This document shows, in pieces, positions 10,019-20,847 of a stretch of DNA of 64,000 nt. Source of the stretch: Phocaeicola vulgatus (lineage in GTDB: Bacteria > Bacteroidota > Bacteroidia > Bacteroidales > Tannerellaceae). How positions within the stretch are numbered: the stretch's first letter is position 1; each line of letters opens with the position of its first letter. Position numbers and translations under genes: made by a program. Under the pieces are notes generated by a model, which ran no database searches, was not told where the DNA came from, and saw only the letters and a program-made list of their open reading frames with translations. Location of the stretch: the NCBI GenBank assembly GCA_022009975.1, contig CP091733.1, forward strand, positions 451,001 to 515,000. The letters are read 5' to 3'.

Positions 10019-10924
10019 ATGAAACAGATTTTCTCCAAAGAGGCTAAGATTGGTTTGGTAACAATCGTAAGCTTGGTTCTTTTATATTTTGGAATCAATT
10101 ATTTGAAAGGCATAAATTTGTTTAAGCCGGTCAACCATTACGAAGTGGTATTTGACAATGTGAAGGGTGTTACTATATCGAGTCCCGTGTATGTGGAGGG
10201 ATTTAAAGTCGGTTTGGTACGGGAAATCCGTTACGATTACGATAAAATGGATAAAATCATTGTTGATGTGAGTCTGGAAGAAAAGATGCGAATCAACAAA
10301 GGAAGTTATATCACGATTGTCAATAGCTTCTTGGGAGGTGCCGAGTTGCATATCCATTTGAATAAATATGTAAATGATTTTTTAAAGCCGGGCGATCAAG
10401 TTGAAGGCAGGGTGGCTGAGGAGATGATGCAATCCGTGCAAGAAAAAATATTGCCGAGCGTGGAGCTCATGTTGCCTAAAATCGATTCGATATTGGTTGG
10501 CCTCGAAACATTGATAAACCATCCAGCCTTGAAGCAATCATTGGAGCATGTGGAAAGAACGACCTCGAACTTGGAAGTTTCCACTCGCCGTTTGAATGCT
10601 CTTATGGCTAATGACGTTCCGGGCATAGTGGCGGATTTGAAAAATATCACTCATAATTTCTCTGAAGTAAGTGGGGAATTGAAGAAATTAGACCTTCAAC
10701 AAACTTTAGAGAGTGTGAATGCTACTTTGGCGAATTTGAAAGTGACGACGGATAAGTTTAATTCAGCGGACAATAGCATCGGTTTGTTGTTGAACGACCG
10801 AATGTTATATGATAACTTGAACAGCACGGCAGATAATGCTTCCAAGTTGTTGTTGGATTTGCGAGAGCATCCGAAACGATACGTCCATTTCTCAATTTTC
10901 GGAAAAAAAGATTCTTCCAAATAA
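10019..10924 (+). CDS. MlaD/MCE-family phospholipid transport subunit
   Basis: This inner-membrane-anchored periplasmic subunit, 301 residues long, belongs to an MCE-type lipid ABC transporter. One N-terminal membrane helix (IGLVTIVSLVLLYFGINYL) is followed by an MCE domain (YEVVFDNVKGVTISSPVYVE, then GFKVGLVREI, to about residue 120). A long helical C-terminus lies from about 130 to 290, as in MlaD-like proteins. It sits 22 bases after the amidase gene, an arrangement suggesting joint envelope maintenance. The ATPase and permease partners are not in this window. Confidence 0.9.
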   Translation: MKQIFSKEAKIGLVTIVSLVLLYFGINYLKGINLFKPVNHYEVVFDNVKGVTISSPVYVEGFKVGLVREIRYDYDKMDKIIVDVSLEEKMRINKGSYITIVNSFLGGAELHIHLNKYVNDFLKPGDQVEGRVAEEMMQSVQEKILPSVELMLPKIDSILVGLETLINHPALKQSLEHVERTTSNLEVSTRRLNALMANDVPGIVADLKNITHNFSEVSGELKKLDLQQTLESVNATLANLKVTTDKFNSADNSIGLLLNDRMLYDNLNSTADNASKLLLDLREHPKRYVHFSIFGKKDSSK

Positions 10925-11256
10925 AAAGTGTTTTTTGTCATTCTGTTTATTCCTGTATAAGGGAATATGATATTGAAGCGAGGCTTAATCCTTTTATTGT
11001 AAGTATAATAGAAAGGATTTCAATTAAAGGAATACGAATAAGGCTGTGACTTTTTGTTGCTAATTGCCTCTCTATTCTCCTTTTTTGAAGCAAAGCAAGC
11101 TTAATTTGTTGATTTAGAATGATATTTCTTAAGTGTTTGAAAGTGAAACCGATAAAATATTTTGGAAAAAAACAAGAGGAAAAAGGACTTTTTGATTTTA
11201 TTTTTCTAAACTTTGTATTCTAAAAGCGTATAAAAGATAAAGGGGAAATATATACA
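10925..11256. other. Upstream region of dnaA
   Basis: These 332 AT-rich bases lie between the MCE gene and dnaA. A weak stem (TATTCC/GGAATA, near 10949-10968) could end the MCE transcript. I looked for DnaA boxes of the TTATCCACA type and saw none, so there is no support for an origin here. A degenerate -7-like CTAAACTTTG lies about 45 bases before dnaA. Confidence 0.4.
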
Positions 11257-12642
11257 ATGCAGCAGTCTGATTGTAAGGTTTTATGGGGAAAATGTCTTGA
11301 AATCATCAAGGACAATTTGTCGGAGGAACAGTTTAATACTTGGTTCAGACCGATAATCCCTCACTCTTTTAATGAAAAGCAAGAGTTGAGGATTATTGTG
11401 CCTTCGAATTTCTTTGGTGAATACATCGAGGCGAATTTCAGACAATTATTGATGTCCGTTGTGCAACGAGTGATGGGCAAAGGTGTTTCTTTGTTTTACA
11501 GAACAGGGCATGATGTGGATTTTGCGGATGAATATCCATCCGAGCCGGCACCCCAACCTGCTCCGGTGAAGATGTCCGTGTCTAATATGTTCGAACAGCA
11601 ACGTGCTCCACAAGATTGGAATTCTTATTTGAACCCTAAATACCGCTTTGACAACTATTTTGAGGGCGTGAGCAACAAGTTGGTCCGCTCGGCGAGTGAA
11701 GCGATTGCCCAAAAACCAGGAGAGACTGCATTTAACCCAATGTTTATATTTGGAGCTTCTGGAGTGGGAAAGACACACTTGTGCCATGCGATAGGTAATC
11801 GTATCCAAGAACTCCATCCCAACAAGAAGGTCTTGTATGTTTCAGCCCATCTTTTTAGTACGCAATTCACGGATGCGGTTCGCAAAAACAACGTTAATGA
11901 TTTCCTTTACTTCTATCAAAGCGTGGATGTCCTCATTTTGGATGATGTGCAAGAGTTAATAGGAAAGGATAAGACACAAAATACATTCTTCCATATATTC
12001 AATCACCTTCATCTGTTAAGCAAGCAGTTGGTGTTGACCTCCGATAAACCTCCTGTTGAAATGCAAGGAATGGAGGAACGATTATTTACTCGCTTGAAAT
12101 GGGGTTTGATTGCGGAATTGAGCCGTCCTGATTTGGATCTTCGTAAGAAAATCCTTCAAAGCAAAATCGTGCATGATAACATTAAAATGCCGGATGATGT
12201 ATTTAACTTCATTGCCAATAATGTTACGGAAAATGTACGAGACTTGGAAGGTATATTAGTTTCCTTGCAGGCCAATTCGGTAGTGTATAACCGTGAGATT
12301 GACATGTCTTTGACCAAACGGGTAGTGGGATTGGCTGTCCGCATAGAAAAGAAACAGCTAACGGTGCAATCTATTCAGGAAACAGTTTGTAAATATTTCA
12401 ATTTAGAGCTGTCTGCTATTCAGACAAATTCCCGCAAACGGGAAATTGTTCAGGCAAGGCAGATTACCATGTTCTTGGCAAAGAAATATACTGATTGTTC
12501 TTTTTCTCATATTGGAAAGATTGTAGGTAAAAAAGACCATGCGACTGTTCTCCACGCTTGCAAGACAATCAAAGACCAGATAGAGACCAATAAGACTTTC
12601 CGTTCTTCTGTCCTGGAGATAGAGAATTTGTTGAAGAATTGA
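11257..12642 (+). CDS. dnaA: Chromosomal replication initiator DnaA
   Basis: This AAA+ protein binds DnaA boxes and opens the origin. It is 461 residues long and uninterrupted. The N-terminal domain I (SDCKVLWGKCLEIIKDNLSE, then NTWFRPI) is followed by a short linker. Domain III has Walker A GASGVGKTH, Walker B LILDDVQELIG and the sensor region GLIAELSRPDLDLRKKIL. Domain IV carries the DNA-binding signature HIGKIVGKKDHATVLHACKT. Start ATG at 11257. It stands alone, with the reductase gene 26 bases downstream on the same strand, and no origin signature was seen beside it. Confidence 0.97.
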   Translation: MQQSDCKVLWGKCLEIIKDNLSEEQFNTWFRPIIPHSFNEKQELRIIVPSNFFGEYIEANFRQLLMSVVQRVMGKGVSLFYRTGHDVDFADEYPSEPAPQPAPVKMSVSNMFEQQRAPQDWNSYLNPKYRFDNYFEGVSNKLVRSASEAIAQKPGETAFNPMFIFGASGVGKTHLCHAIGNRIQELHPNKKVLYVSAHLFSTQFTDAVRKNNVNDFLYFYQSVDVLILDDVQELIGKDKTQNTFFHIFNHLHLLSKQLVLTSDKPPVEMQGMEERLFTRLKWGLIAELSRPDLDLRKKILQSKIVHDNIKMPDDVFNFIANNVTENVRDLEGILVSLQANSVVYNREIDMSLTKRVVGLAVRIEKKQLTVQSIQETVCKYFNLELSAIQTNSRKREIVQARQITMFLAKKYTDCSFSHIGKIVGKKDHATVLHACKTIKDQIETNKTFRSSVLEIENLLKN

Positions 12643-12668
12643 GAGAATAATTAAATAAATATACAGCT

Positions 12669-15209
12669 GTGGAACGTAAAATCTATACATTTGATGAAGC
12701 ATATAAAGCCTCGTTGAATTATTTCTCCGGAGATGAGTTGGCAGCCAAGGTCTGGGTAAACAAATATGCTTTGAAAGATGCTTATGGCAATATCTATGAA
12801 CAATCGCCTGCTGATATGCACCATCGTCTGGCTCGTGAGATTGCTCGCATAGAAAGCCGTTATCCGAACCCATTGTCGGAGCAGGTTTTGTTTGACTTGT
12901 TTGACCATTTCCGTTATATAATACCTCAGGAAGCCCGATGACGGGCATTGGAAATGATTATCAAGTTGCCTCCCTTTCCAATTGCTTTGTTATTGGATTG
13001 GACGGTTCTGCTGATTCTTATGGAGCAATCATCCGTATAGATGAGGAGCAAGTCCAGCTGATGAAACGCCGTGGCGGTGTAGGACATGATTTATCCCACA
13101 TCCGTCCCAAAGGTTCTCCTGTGAAAAATTCAGCACTTACCTCCACAGGCTTGGTTCCTTTCATGGAACGTTATTCCAACTCCACGCGTGAAGTCGCTCA
13201 GGACGGGCGTCGTGGAGCATTGATGCTGTCGGTTTCAATTAAACATCCCGACTCGGAAGCGTTTATAGATGCCAAGATGGTTGAAGGAAAAGTTACAGGT
13301 GCGAATGTGTCTGTAAAGATAGACGATGACTTCATGAATGCGGTAGTCGAGAACAAAAACTATTGTCAATGTTATCCGATTGATTCTTCAACTCCATTAT
13401 ATAAGAAAGAAATTTATGCTCCTCAATTGTGGGAGAAGATAATACACAATGCGTGGAAGTCCGCAGAACCGGGAGTACTCTTCTGGGATACAATTTTGCG
13501 TGAATCTGTGCCAGATTCTTATGCAGACCTTGGATTCCGGACTGTTTCTACCAATCCATGCGGTGAGATTCCCCTTTGTCCTTATGATAGTTGCCGTTTG
13601 TTGGCTATCAATCTCTATGAATATGTGAAGAATCCATTCACGGCAGAAGCTTATTTTGACTTTGAGCTGTTTAGGCAACACGTTCAGTTGGCTCAGCGGA
13701 TAATGGATGATATCATTGATTTGGAAGCAGAAAAGATTGAAAGATTTTGAATAAGATTGATGCTGACCCGGAATCAATGGAAATCAAACAAGCAGAAAGA
13801 CATTTGTGGGAAAAGATCCAGCGTAAGACATTGCAAGGCCGTCGTACAGGTGTGGGTATTACTGCTGAAGGCGACATGTTGGCAGCGATGAATTATCGAT
13901 ACGGCACTGAAGAGGCTACGGAATTTGCAGAAAAAGTGCAAAGAGCTTTGGCTTTGGCGTCATATCGTTCTTCTGTCAATATGGCTAAAGAACGAGGTGC
14001 ATTTGAAATATACGATGCAGCCCGTGAAGAAAAGAATCCATTTATCAACCGTATACGTGAGGCGGATCCGGAACTTTATGAGGATATGGTTCGTTATGGT
14101 AGACGTAATATCGCTTGTTTGACAATTGCTCCTACGGGAACGACAAGTTTGATGACGCAAACGACTTCAGGCATTGAACCTGTATTCTTGCCTGTCTATA
14201 AGCGCCGCCGCAAAGTGAACCCGAATGATGCGGAAGCTCATGTCGATTTTGTGGATGAAACAGGTGATTGTTTCGAAGAGTATATTGTATTCCACCATAA
14301 GTTTGTTACTTGGATGGAAGCGCAAGGTTATCCGACGACCAAACGCTATACAGCGGATGAAGTAGATGAACTTGTCTCGAAATCACCTTATTATAAAGCT
14401 ACCTCTAATGATGTTGATTGGTTGCAAAAAGTGCGCATGCAGGGACGTATCCAGAAGTGGGTTGACCATTCTATTAGCGTGACAATCAATTTACCGAACG
14501 ATGTTAGTGAGGAGTTGGTGAATAAGCTTTATGTTGAAGCATGGAAATGCGGATGTAAAGGTTGCACTGTCTACCGTGATGGATCTCGTTCGGGCGTGCT
14601 TATTTCAGTAGAGAAGAAAAAGAAGGCGGACAAAGATTGTAATTGTCTGCAACCTCCAATCATTGTATCGACTCGGCCTCGAGAATTGGAAGCGGATGTG
14701 GTTCGTTTCCAAAACAAGAAAGAAAAGTGGATTGCCTTTGTAGGATTGTTGAATGGTCGCCCGTATGAAATATTTACTGGACTTGCGGATGATGAAGAGG
14801 GAATTATGTTGCCAAAGAACATCTCCAAAGGTTGCATTATCAAATGTTACGATGAAGATGGCAAGAAGCATTATGATTTCCAGTTCAAGAATAAACGAGG
14901 TTATAAGATGACCATTGAAGGTTTGGACAGCAAGTTCAATCCGGAATATTGGAATTATGCGAAGTTGATTTCTGGAGTCTTGCGATATGGCATGCCAATC
15001 GACCAAGTAATCAAGCTGGTTCAAGGTTTGGATTTGAACAATGAATCTATCAATACGTGGAAGAACGGTGTTGAAAGAGCTTTGAAAAATATCTTCCTAA
15101 CGGGACGGAAGCCAAAGGGCAAAAATGTCCAAATTGCGGTCAAGAAACTTTGGTTTACCAAGAAGGCTGCTTGATTTGTACCAATTGCGGTGCATCCCGT
15201 TGCGGATAA
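12669..15209 (+). CDS. nrdJ: Adenosylcobalamin-dependent (class II) ribonucleotide reductase (three frameshifts)
   Basis: This enzyme reduces ribonucleotides to deoxyribonucleotides using adenosylcobalamin, so it works with or without oxygen. It starts at GTG 12669 (MERKIYTFDEAYKASL). Breaks lie near 12930 (one G restores IPQGSPMTGIGNDYQ), 13747 (one A restores EKIERILNKIDADPE) and 15125. After the last, the other frame gives KCPNCGQETLVYQEGCLICT and ends NCGASRCG, a C-terminal zinc ribbon, moving the true stop to 15209. Active-site landmarks are ASLSNCF, NPCGEIP and APTGTTSLM. Restored length is about 847 residues. No cobalamin riboswitch was seen upstream; the terminator is at 15231-15262. 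Confidence 0.93.
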
Positions 15210-15230
15210 TCATAACAAAAGTTACAACTA

Positions 15231-15262
15231 TTCGGCGGTTTGTCATAATTGCAAACTGCCGA
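15231..15262 (+). terminator. Terminator after the reductase gene, built from a repeat fragment
   Basis: TTCGGCGGTTTG pairs with CAAACTGCCGAA (one mismatch) around TCATAATTG, then TTGCTTTTCTT. The core is one end of the dispersed repeat (compare CAGTTTGCAATTATGACA at 51.97 kb). Confidence 0.75.
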
Positions 15263-15501
15263 ATTGCTTTTCTTAAACCTCCTTACTCGCTATTTCCCAA
15301 TTACACGATAGGCATATTGCTTGGTTTGTAGGATTATTATATATGTTGCCATCATCAATTGGTGCGCTCCTGAAATTAGCAAAGATGTCGGTCATTCAAT
15401 AAACAAGGATATTCTATAATAACAAAGGCTACCGGATTCACATCCAATAGCCTTCTACACTAACCCTTAACTTTAACCAATGAAAAACAATAATCTATAT
15501 T

Positions 15502-16002
15502 CTATTTTAATACATTCAATGCAGCATCATAGTCTGGTTCATTTGTAATCTCCGGAACTAATTCCGTATAAATGATTTTACCGCTTTCATCTACTATGAT
15601 AACACCACGAGCTAAAAGCCCTTTTAAAGGTCCATCAATCATCAACATTCCATAATTGTTCTCAAAGTCGGAATCTCGAAAAGCAGACAGACTAACTACA
15701 TTTTTTATTCCTTCTGTCGTACAGAATCTTCCTTGTGCAAAAGGTAAATCTTTAGACAGAGCTAAAACGACTGTATTAGGAAGTGAAGATGCCATCTCAT
15801 TGAATTTTCGTACAGATTTGGCACACACTGCTGTGTCCAAGCTGGGGAAAACATTGATGATGATTCTCTTGCCCTTTAAATCAGACAAAGTCAAATCGGA
15901 TAAATCATTCTTCACACCTGAAAAAGCTGGAGCCTCTGCTCCTACTTTTGGTAATAATCCATTCGTATGAATCTCATTACCTTTTAACGTTATTCTTGCC
16001 AT
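15502..16002 (-). CDS. tpx: Thiol peroxidase (atypical 2-Cys peroxiredoxin)
   Basis: This 166-residue peroxidase reduces hydrogen and organic peroxides with thioredoxin. I start it at 16002 (MARITLKGNEIHTNG), the usual family start; the frame is open to 16047 but the extra 15 residues are not family-like. The peroxidatic cysteine lies in SLDTAVCAKSVRKFN and the resolving cysteine in GRFCTTEG, with the spacing expected of Tpx. A -7 box TATATTTG (16052-16045, minus strand) stands about 45 bases upstream, giving divergent transcription from rmuC. Confidence 0.95.
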   Translation of the reverse strand: MARITLKGNEIHTNGLLPKVGAEAPAFSGVKNDLSDLTLSDLKGKRIIINVFPSLDTAVCAKSVRKFNEMASSLPNTVVLALSKDLPFAQGRFCTTEGIKNVVSLSAFRDSDFENNYGMLMIDGPLKGLLARGVIIVDESGKIIYTELVPEITNEPDYDAALNVLK

Positions 16003-16161
16003 TGCTATGAATTCATTTAAATGTTTAACCATAACAAAGCGATACAAATATAGTATGCTTTTTATTAAATGAACAAGTAATACTTGACAAAGTTTAGCTA
16101 ATTAACTTAATTTAATGATAAGCGTCACAGATAATATTTGTACCTTTGACATCAAACTATA

Positions 16162-17430
16162 ATGAACGTGAACATGAATTGGATTATATTGGCTTTATTA
16201 TTGACTATTTTACTTGTTCAGCTCTTAATTTATAGACAGTTGTCCACAAACAAACAAGAGAGGAATAAGGTTGAACTCAATCAAGCATTTGAACGAATAG
16301 AGAAAAACTTCCGGGAAGATTTCAAATTGAACCGCGAAGAAAGCAGGGAAATAGCGAGAGACAACCGGGAAGAATTGGCTGCCTCTTTGAAAGAATTCAA
16401 ACTGACGTTTGAAAAGGCTATTGATAGTTTTAATAATATCCAACGTGAGAAGTTTTCAGATTTGAAAGAGGAGCAGCAAAAACTCATTTTGAATACGGAA
16501 AAACGATTGGATGAAATCCGTATTACTGTTGAAGAAAAATTACAGAAAACCCTAAACGAACGGATTGCCCAATCATTCAGGCTTGTAAACGAGCAGTTGG
16601 AGAATGTCCAAAAAGGTTTGGGTGAAATGCAAGCGTTGGCGCAAGACGTGGGAGGATTGAAAAAGTATTGACTAATGTAAAGACCAGAGGGAATATAGGA
16701 GAAATCCAATTAGGCATGCTTTTAGAGCAAATATTGGCACCGGAGCAATACGAAGCCAATGTTAAAACGAAAAAGGGATCTGATGCTTTAGTAGAATATG
16801 CCGTCAAACTCCCGGGCAAAGACGATTCATCCGAAACGGTCTATTTGCCTATTGATGCCAAATTCCCCAAAGATATTTATGAACAGCTTCTTGATGCTTA
16901 TGATACGGGTGATTCGCAACAAATAGATGCTGCCGGGAAATTGTTGGAAAGCACTGTTCGCAAAATGGCAAAAGACATATCTGACAAATACGTGGCTCCT
17001 CCATCCACAACGGAGTTCGGCATTCTGTTTTTACCGTTTGAAAGCATTTATGCAGAAGTCGTAAGAAGAACGGCTCTGTTAGAGGATTTACAACGCAATT
17101 ATCATGTTGCTGTAACTGGTCCGACGACTCTTGCTGCCATATTGAATAGTTTGCAAATGGGATTCCGCACCCTTGCCATCCAACGTTGTTCCGGGGAAGT
17201 TTGGAAAATATTAGGAGCCGTGAAGAAAGAATTTGAACAGATGGGAGGAATGTTGGAAAGCCAAAAAGCATATTGAGACGGCAAATAATCAAATTGACAA
17301 TGTCTTGGGTGTCCGTACAAGAGCCATCCAACGGACACTAAAAGATGTTGATGCTCTTAGTGCACAAGAAGCTCGTAGGATTATTCCTGAAATCGGTCCA
17401 TTGGAAGAGAATTATGTCATAAAAGAGTAA
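16162..17430 (+). CDS. rmuC: RmuC-family DNA recombination protein (two frameshifts)
   Basis: RmuC is a membrane-tethered, nuclease-like protein thought to limit inversions at short repeats. The N-terminus (MNVNMNWIILALLLTILLVQ) is one membrane helix, followed by a coiled coil to about residue 165. Breaks occur near 16666 (one A restores GGLKKVLTNVKTRGNIGE) and 17265 (one A restores LEKAKKHIETANNQIDN). The conserved core includes GNIGEIQLGMLLEQIL, YLPIDAKFPKD and GILFLPFESIYAEV. Restored length is about 423 residues. A perfect -7 box TACCTTTG lies at 16141-16148, close to the ATG. Confidence 0.92.
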
Positions 17431-17501
17431 TGAAAGGAGAGAGAATGCTTCGCATAGTGTTGCTTGCAAACGTTATTTTTCCGATTTTCACTTTTTTGCC
17501 G

Positions 17502-17509
17502 TACATTTG
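17502..17509 (+). promoter_or_regulatory. -7 box before mtaB
   Basis: TACATTTG matches TAnnTTTG exactly and is 20 bases before the chosen ATG at 17530. A clear -33 box was not found. The position supports starting mtaB at 17530 and not at 17464. Confidence 0.55.
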
Positions 17510-17529
17510 CAATCACAACAGAAAAGTAT

Positions 17530-18855
17530 ATGATAGACAACTCCATATTTGAAAATAAGAAGGCAGCTTATTATACATTAGGTTGCAAATTGAATTTCGC
17601 AGAAACATCCACGATCGGCAGGATTTTATCGGAACAAGGAATTCGAAAAGCTCGCCAAGGGGAAATCGCTGATATTTGTGTTATCAACACCTGCTCGGTG
17701 ACAGAATTGGCCGACAAAAAGTGCAGGCAAGCCATACGCCGCATTGGGAAAGAAAATCCTGGAGCCTATATTGTCGTAACTGGCTGTTATGCTCAGCTCA
17801 AGCCGGAAGAAGTTTCGCATATCGAGGGAGTCGATTTGGTATTAGGCGCAGAGCACAAGTTGGATATTTTATCCTATCTGGACGGGCTGAACAAAAACGA
17901 AGAAGCAGGAACAGTCATTACATCAGCTTCTAAAGACATTCGTAAGTTCACTCCTTCATGCTCGGCAGATGATCGTACTCGTCATTTCTTAAAAGTGCAA
18001 GACGGATGCGACTATTTCTGTAGTTATTGCACCATTCCTTTTGCAAGAGGAAGAAGCCGCAATGGTTCTATTCCCTCAATGGTCCAACAAGCCGAAGAGG
18101 TTGCCAAAGAGGGAGGAAAAGAGATTGTCCTTACCGGTGTAAATATCGGGGATTTCGGAAAGACGACAGGGGAATCATTCATCGATTTAATCCGTGCCTT
18201 GGACGAGGTGGAAGGAATCGAACGCTATCGGATTTCATCCATCGAGCCTAACTTAATCACAGATGAGGCGATTGATTTTGTTTCAAAGAGCAAACGTTTC
18301 GCACCTCATTTCCATATTCCTTTGCAGAGTGGAAGTGATGCCGTATTGAAATTGATGCGCCGTCGATACGACACCGCTTTGTTCCGCCATAAGATAGAGA
18401 AAATCAAATCAATCATGCCAGATGCCTTCATCGGTGTGGATGTCATTGTCGGAACAAGAGGGGAGACGGATGAATATTTTACAGAGGCTAAAGAGTTTAT
18501 AGAAAGTTTGGATATCACCCAGTTGCATGTGTTCAGTTATTCAGAGCGGCCTGGTACGCAAGCCCTGAAAATAGATTATGTGGTTGATCCTAAGGTCAAA
18601 CATTCTCGAAGCCAAATATTGCTTGACATATCTGACAAGAAATTACATGCTTTTTATGAAGCGCACAAAGGGAAGAGTGCCAAGGTGCTATTTGAACATA
18701 CTTCAAAAGAGGGGATGATGCACGGCTTTACAGAGAATTATATTAAAGTGGAAATTCCTTATGACGAATCGTTGGTGAATGTGACTCGTCTCATCAAATT
18801 AGGCGATTGGAATAAGGATTGTTCTGCTCTTACGGTTGAAGCATTTATTGATTAA
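17530..18855 (+). CDS. mtaB: tRNA t6A37 methylthiotransferase MtaB
   Basis: This radical SAM enzyme adds a methylthio group to t6A37 of tRNAs. It is 441 residues from ATG 17530 (MIDNSIFENKKAAYYTLGCK); the frame is open from 17464, but the -7 box at 17502 argues for the later start. The N-terminal cluster ligands are in TLGCKLNFAE, VINTCSVTE and VTGCYAQLKP. The radical SAM cluster is CDYFCSYC, followed by IPFARGRSRNGS. The FHIPLQSGSD motif and a C-terminal TRAM-like region are present. The acyltransferase start lies four bases after its stop, so the two genes, and probably the glycosyltransferase after them, form one operon. Confidence 0.93.
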   Translation: MIDNSIFENKKAAYYTLGCKLNFAETSTIGRILSEQGIRKARQGEIADICVINTCSVTELADKKCRQAIRRIGKENPGAYIVVTGCYAQLKPEEVSHIEGVDLVLGAEHKLDILSYLDGLNKNEEAGTVITSASKDIRKFTPSCSADDRTRHFLKVQDGCDYFCSYCTIPFARGRSRNGSIPSMVQQAEEVAKEGGKEIVLTGVNIGDFGKTTGESFIDLIRALDEVEGIERYRISSIEPNLITDEAIDFVSKSKRFAPHFHIPLQSGSDAVLKLMRRRYDTALFRHKIEKIKSIMPDAFIGVDVIVGTRGETDEYFTEAKEFIESLDITQLHVFSYSERPGTQALKIDYVVDPKVKHSRSQILLDISDKKLHAFYEAHKGKSAKVLFEHTSKEGMMHGFTENYIKVEIPYDESLVNVTRLIKLGDWNKDCSALTVEAFID

Positions 18856-18859
18856 GGGA

Positions 18860-19768
18860 ATGGGGAATAAATTACTCTACATATTTATATATAGCTGGGC
18901 AAAAATACATGCTCTGCTTCCGATGAACATATTGTATGTCTTGTCCGACGTATTTTATGTAATCATCTATAAAGTGCTGGGGTATCGCAAAAAGGTGGTA
19001 AGGAATAATTTGTCCGCTGCTTTCCCTGATAAAAGTGATGCGGAAAGAAGGAAAATAGAACGAGACTTTTACCATCACTTTTCAGATTATGTAGTAGAGA
19101 CCATCAAATTGGCACACATCTCCCTGAAAGAGATTCAAGAGAGAGCATATATACAAAACCCGGAACTCATCGACGAAATGATGGAGAAAGGTCATCCTTG
19201 TTGCCTGTTATTGATGGGACATTATGGGAATTGGGAATGGTATTCTGGTTCAACAAGCCGGTTTAAGGATGCTAAAATTTACCAATTATACAGGCCTCTG
19301 AAAAATAAAGCCGTGGACAATCTGTTTATCCGACTCCGGACTCGCTTTGGTGCTTATGTCATCCCGAAGAACGATGCGGGAAAAGAGGTGATAAAACTGC
19401 AACGGAACAAAGTCCGGTCGGTTGTTATTTTTTTGGCGGACCAAACACCCAGTCCCGCAAACCTGCACTATTGGACTTCATTCTTGAATCAAGACACCGC
19501 TATCCTCACAGGAGTAGAACGCTTGGCTCGTAAATTGAACCTTCCTGTCATCTATTTAGATGTGCAAATGCTCAAACGGGGTTATTATACTTTGGAGATG
19601 CAGCTTCTTTCCGAAAACTCTAAAGAGACTCCGGAAAATTGGTTGACGGAAGAATATGCCCGTAGAATGGAACGGAGTATTCTTAGAGATCCAAGAGGAT
19701 GGCTATGGACTCATAAACGATGGAAATATAAACGTAGTGATGCTATAACTCATCATGAGAACAAATAA
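18860..19768 (+). CDS. LpxL/HtrB-type lysophospholipid or lipid A acyltransferase
   Basis: This inner-membrane acyltransferase, 302 residues, is of the lipid A late-acylation family. I use ATG 18860 (MGNKLLYIFIYSWAKIHALL), four bases after the mtaB stop, in place of an upstream TTG. The N-terminal membrane segment is followed by RKKVVRNNLSAAFPDKS, the HX4E catalytic motif in MGHYGNWEWY, and the C-terminal RDPRGWLWTHKRWK landmark, all typical of the family. The acyl donor and position cannot be read from the sequence. Its 3' end overlaps the glycosyltransferase start. Confidence 0.88.
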   Translation: MGNKLLYIFIYSWAKIHALLPMNILYVLSDVFYVIIYKVLGYRKKVVRNNLSAAFPDKSDAERRKIERDFYHHFSDYVVETIKLAHISLKEIQERAYIQNPELIDEMMEKGHPCCLLLMGHYGNWEWYSGSTSRFKDAKIYQLYRPLKNKAVDNLFIRLRTRFGAYVIPKNDAGKEVIKLQRNKVRSVVIFLADQTPSPANLHYWTSFLNQDTAILTGVERLARKLNLPVIYLDVQMLKRGYYTLEMQLLSENSKETPENWLTEEYARRMERSILRDPRGWLWTHKRWKYKRSDAITHHENK

Positions 19769-20786
19769 GAAAATTGCAATTGTCATTCTCAACTGGAATG
19801 GAGAGGCATGGATGGCAAAGTTTTTGCCTTCCGTCCTGAAGTATTCTCCAAGCGAGATTGCAGAGGTTGTTGTAGCCGACAATGGTTCAACGGACAACTC
19901 ACTCCCTATGTTGGCTCAAAAATTCCCGACTGTCAAAATAATACAGTTGGATAAGAATTATGGATTCGCAGAGGGATATAACAAGGCCATTAAACAGTTG
20001 GATAATCCTTATTGCGTATTACTGAACAGCGATGTGGAAGTAACAGAAGGATGGTTGGATGCTCCATTGGCCCTTTTGGAAAAAGAAGAGTCAGTAGCTG
20101 CCGTGCAACCTAAAATATTATCCGAACGCAATCGGCAATTGTTTGAATACGCAGGAGCTTGTGGCGGATTCATGGATAAATATGGTTATCCTTTCTGCCG
20201 GGGCAGAATATTCCAAGATATTGAAACGGACAATGGACAATATGATTCTCCGATAGATATTTTATGGGCAACCGGGGCATGCCTTTTTATCAAGACACAC
20301 ATATATATAAATGAAGGAGGATTGGACAGCGGGTTCTTTGCCCACCAAGAGGAAATAGATATGTGCTGGCGGTTGAGGTGCAGAGGATATAGGATTGTCT
20401 GTACACCGCAATCGAAAGTTTATCATGTTGGAGGCGGCACATTGAACTCGGAAAGTCCCAGGAAAACTTTTCTGAATTTCCGGAACAATCTGTTGATGTT
20501 ATATAAGAATCTTCCCAATGGATATTTGGAACCCGTATTGCGTTTACGCACTGTGCTGGATTATGTAGCTGCCTTTAAATTCTTATTAGAAGGTAATTGG
20601 CAAAATGCAAAGGCTGTCTATTTGGCTCGCAAAGAATTTCATTTGCTTATTCCTGAATACAAAGCAAAACGGGAAGAGAACCAACGGGCAACAACCCTGA
20701 AGGAAATACCAGAGCTGAAATCGTATAGTTTACTTTGGCAATATTACTTTAGAGGGAAGAAACATTATAACGAACTTCCACAATAA
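19755..20786 (+). CDS. Family 2 glycosyltransferase
   Basis: This GT-A type glycosyltransferase of 343 residues is of the rhamnosyltransferase-like GT2 group. The N-terminus IAIVILNWNGEAWMAKFLP and VVADNGSTDNS form the nucleotide-sugar pocket. VLLNSDVEVTEGW carries the DXD-like site, and FFAHQEEIDMCWRLRCRG is the ED-motif region near residue 195. ATG 19755 overlaps the acyltransferase gene by 14 bases, a sign of translational coupling. Next to a lipid A acyltransferase, the likely product is a cell-surface glycan, which is inference. Confidence 0.88.
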   Translation: MRTNKKIAIVILNWNGEAWMAKFLPSVLKYSPSEIAEVVVADNGSTDNSLPMLAQKFPTVKIIQLDKNYGFAEGYNKAIKQLDNPYCVLLNSDVEVTEGWLDAPLALLEKEESVAAVQPKILSERNRQLFEYAGACGGFMDKYGYPFCRGRIFQDIETDNGQYDSPIDILWATGACLFIKTHIYINEGGLDSGFFAHQEEIDMCWRLRCRGYRIVCTPQSKVYHVGGGTLNSESPRKTFLNFRNNLLMLYKNLPNGYLEPVLRLRTVLDYVAAFKFLLEGNWQNAKAVYLARKEFHLLIPEYKAKREENQRATTLKEIPELKSYSLLWQYYFRGKKHYNELPQ

Positions 20787-20847
20787 ACTGAATTATTTCA
20801 CGTTATCCTCTGCAAAAGCGGTAGTGATTAAAAAGATATGCGGCAAT

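Noticed and set aside
10925..11256. Replication origin next to dnaA
   Set aside because: No DnaA boxes or origin-like AT clusters with boxes were seen, and DnaA is often not beside the origin in Bacteroidetes.
12643..12668. Cobalamin riboswitch controlling the B12-dependent reductase
   Set aside because: Only 26 bases separate dnaA from the reductase, with no room for a riboswitch and no B12-box-like sequence.
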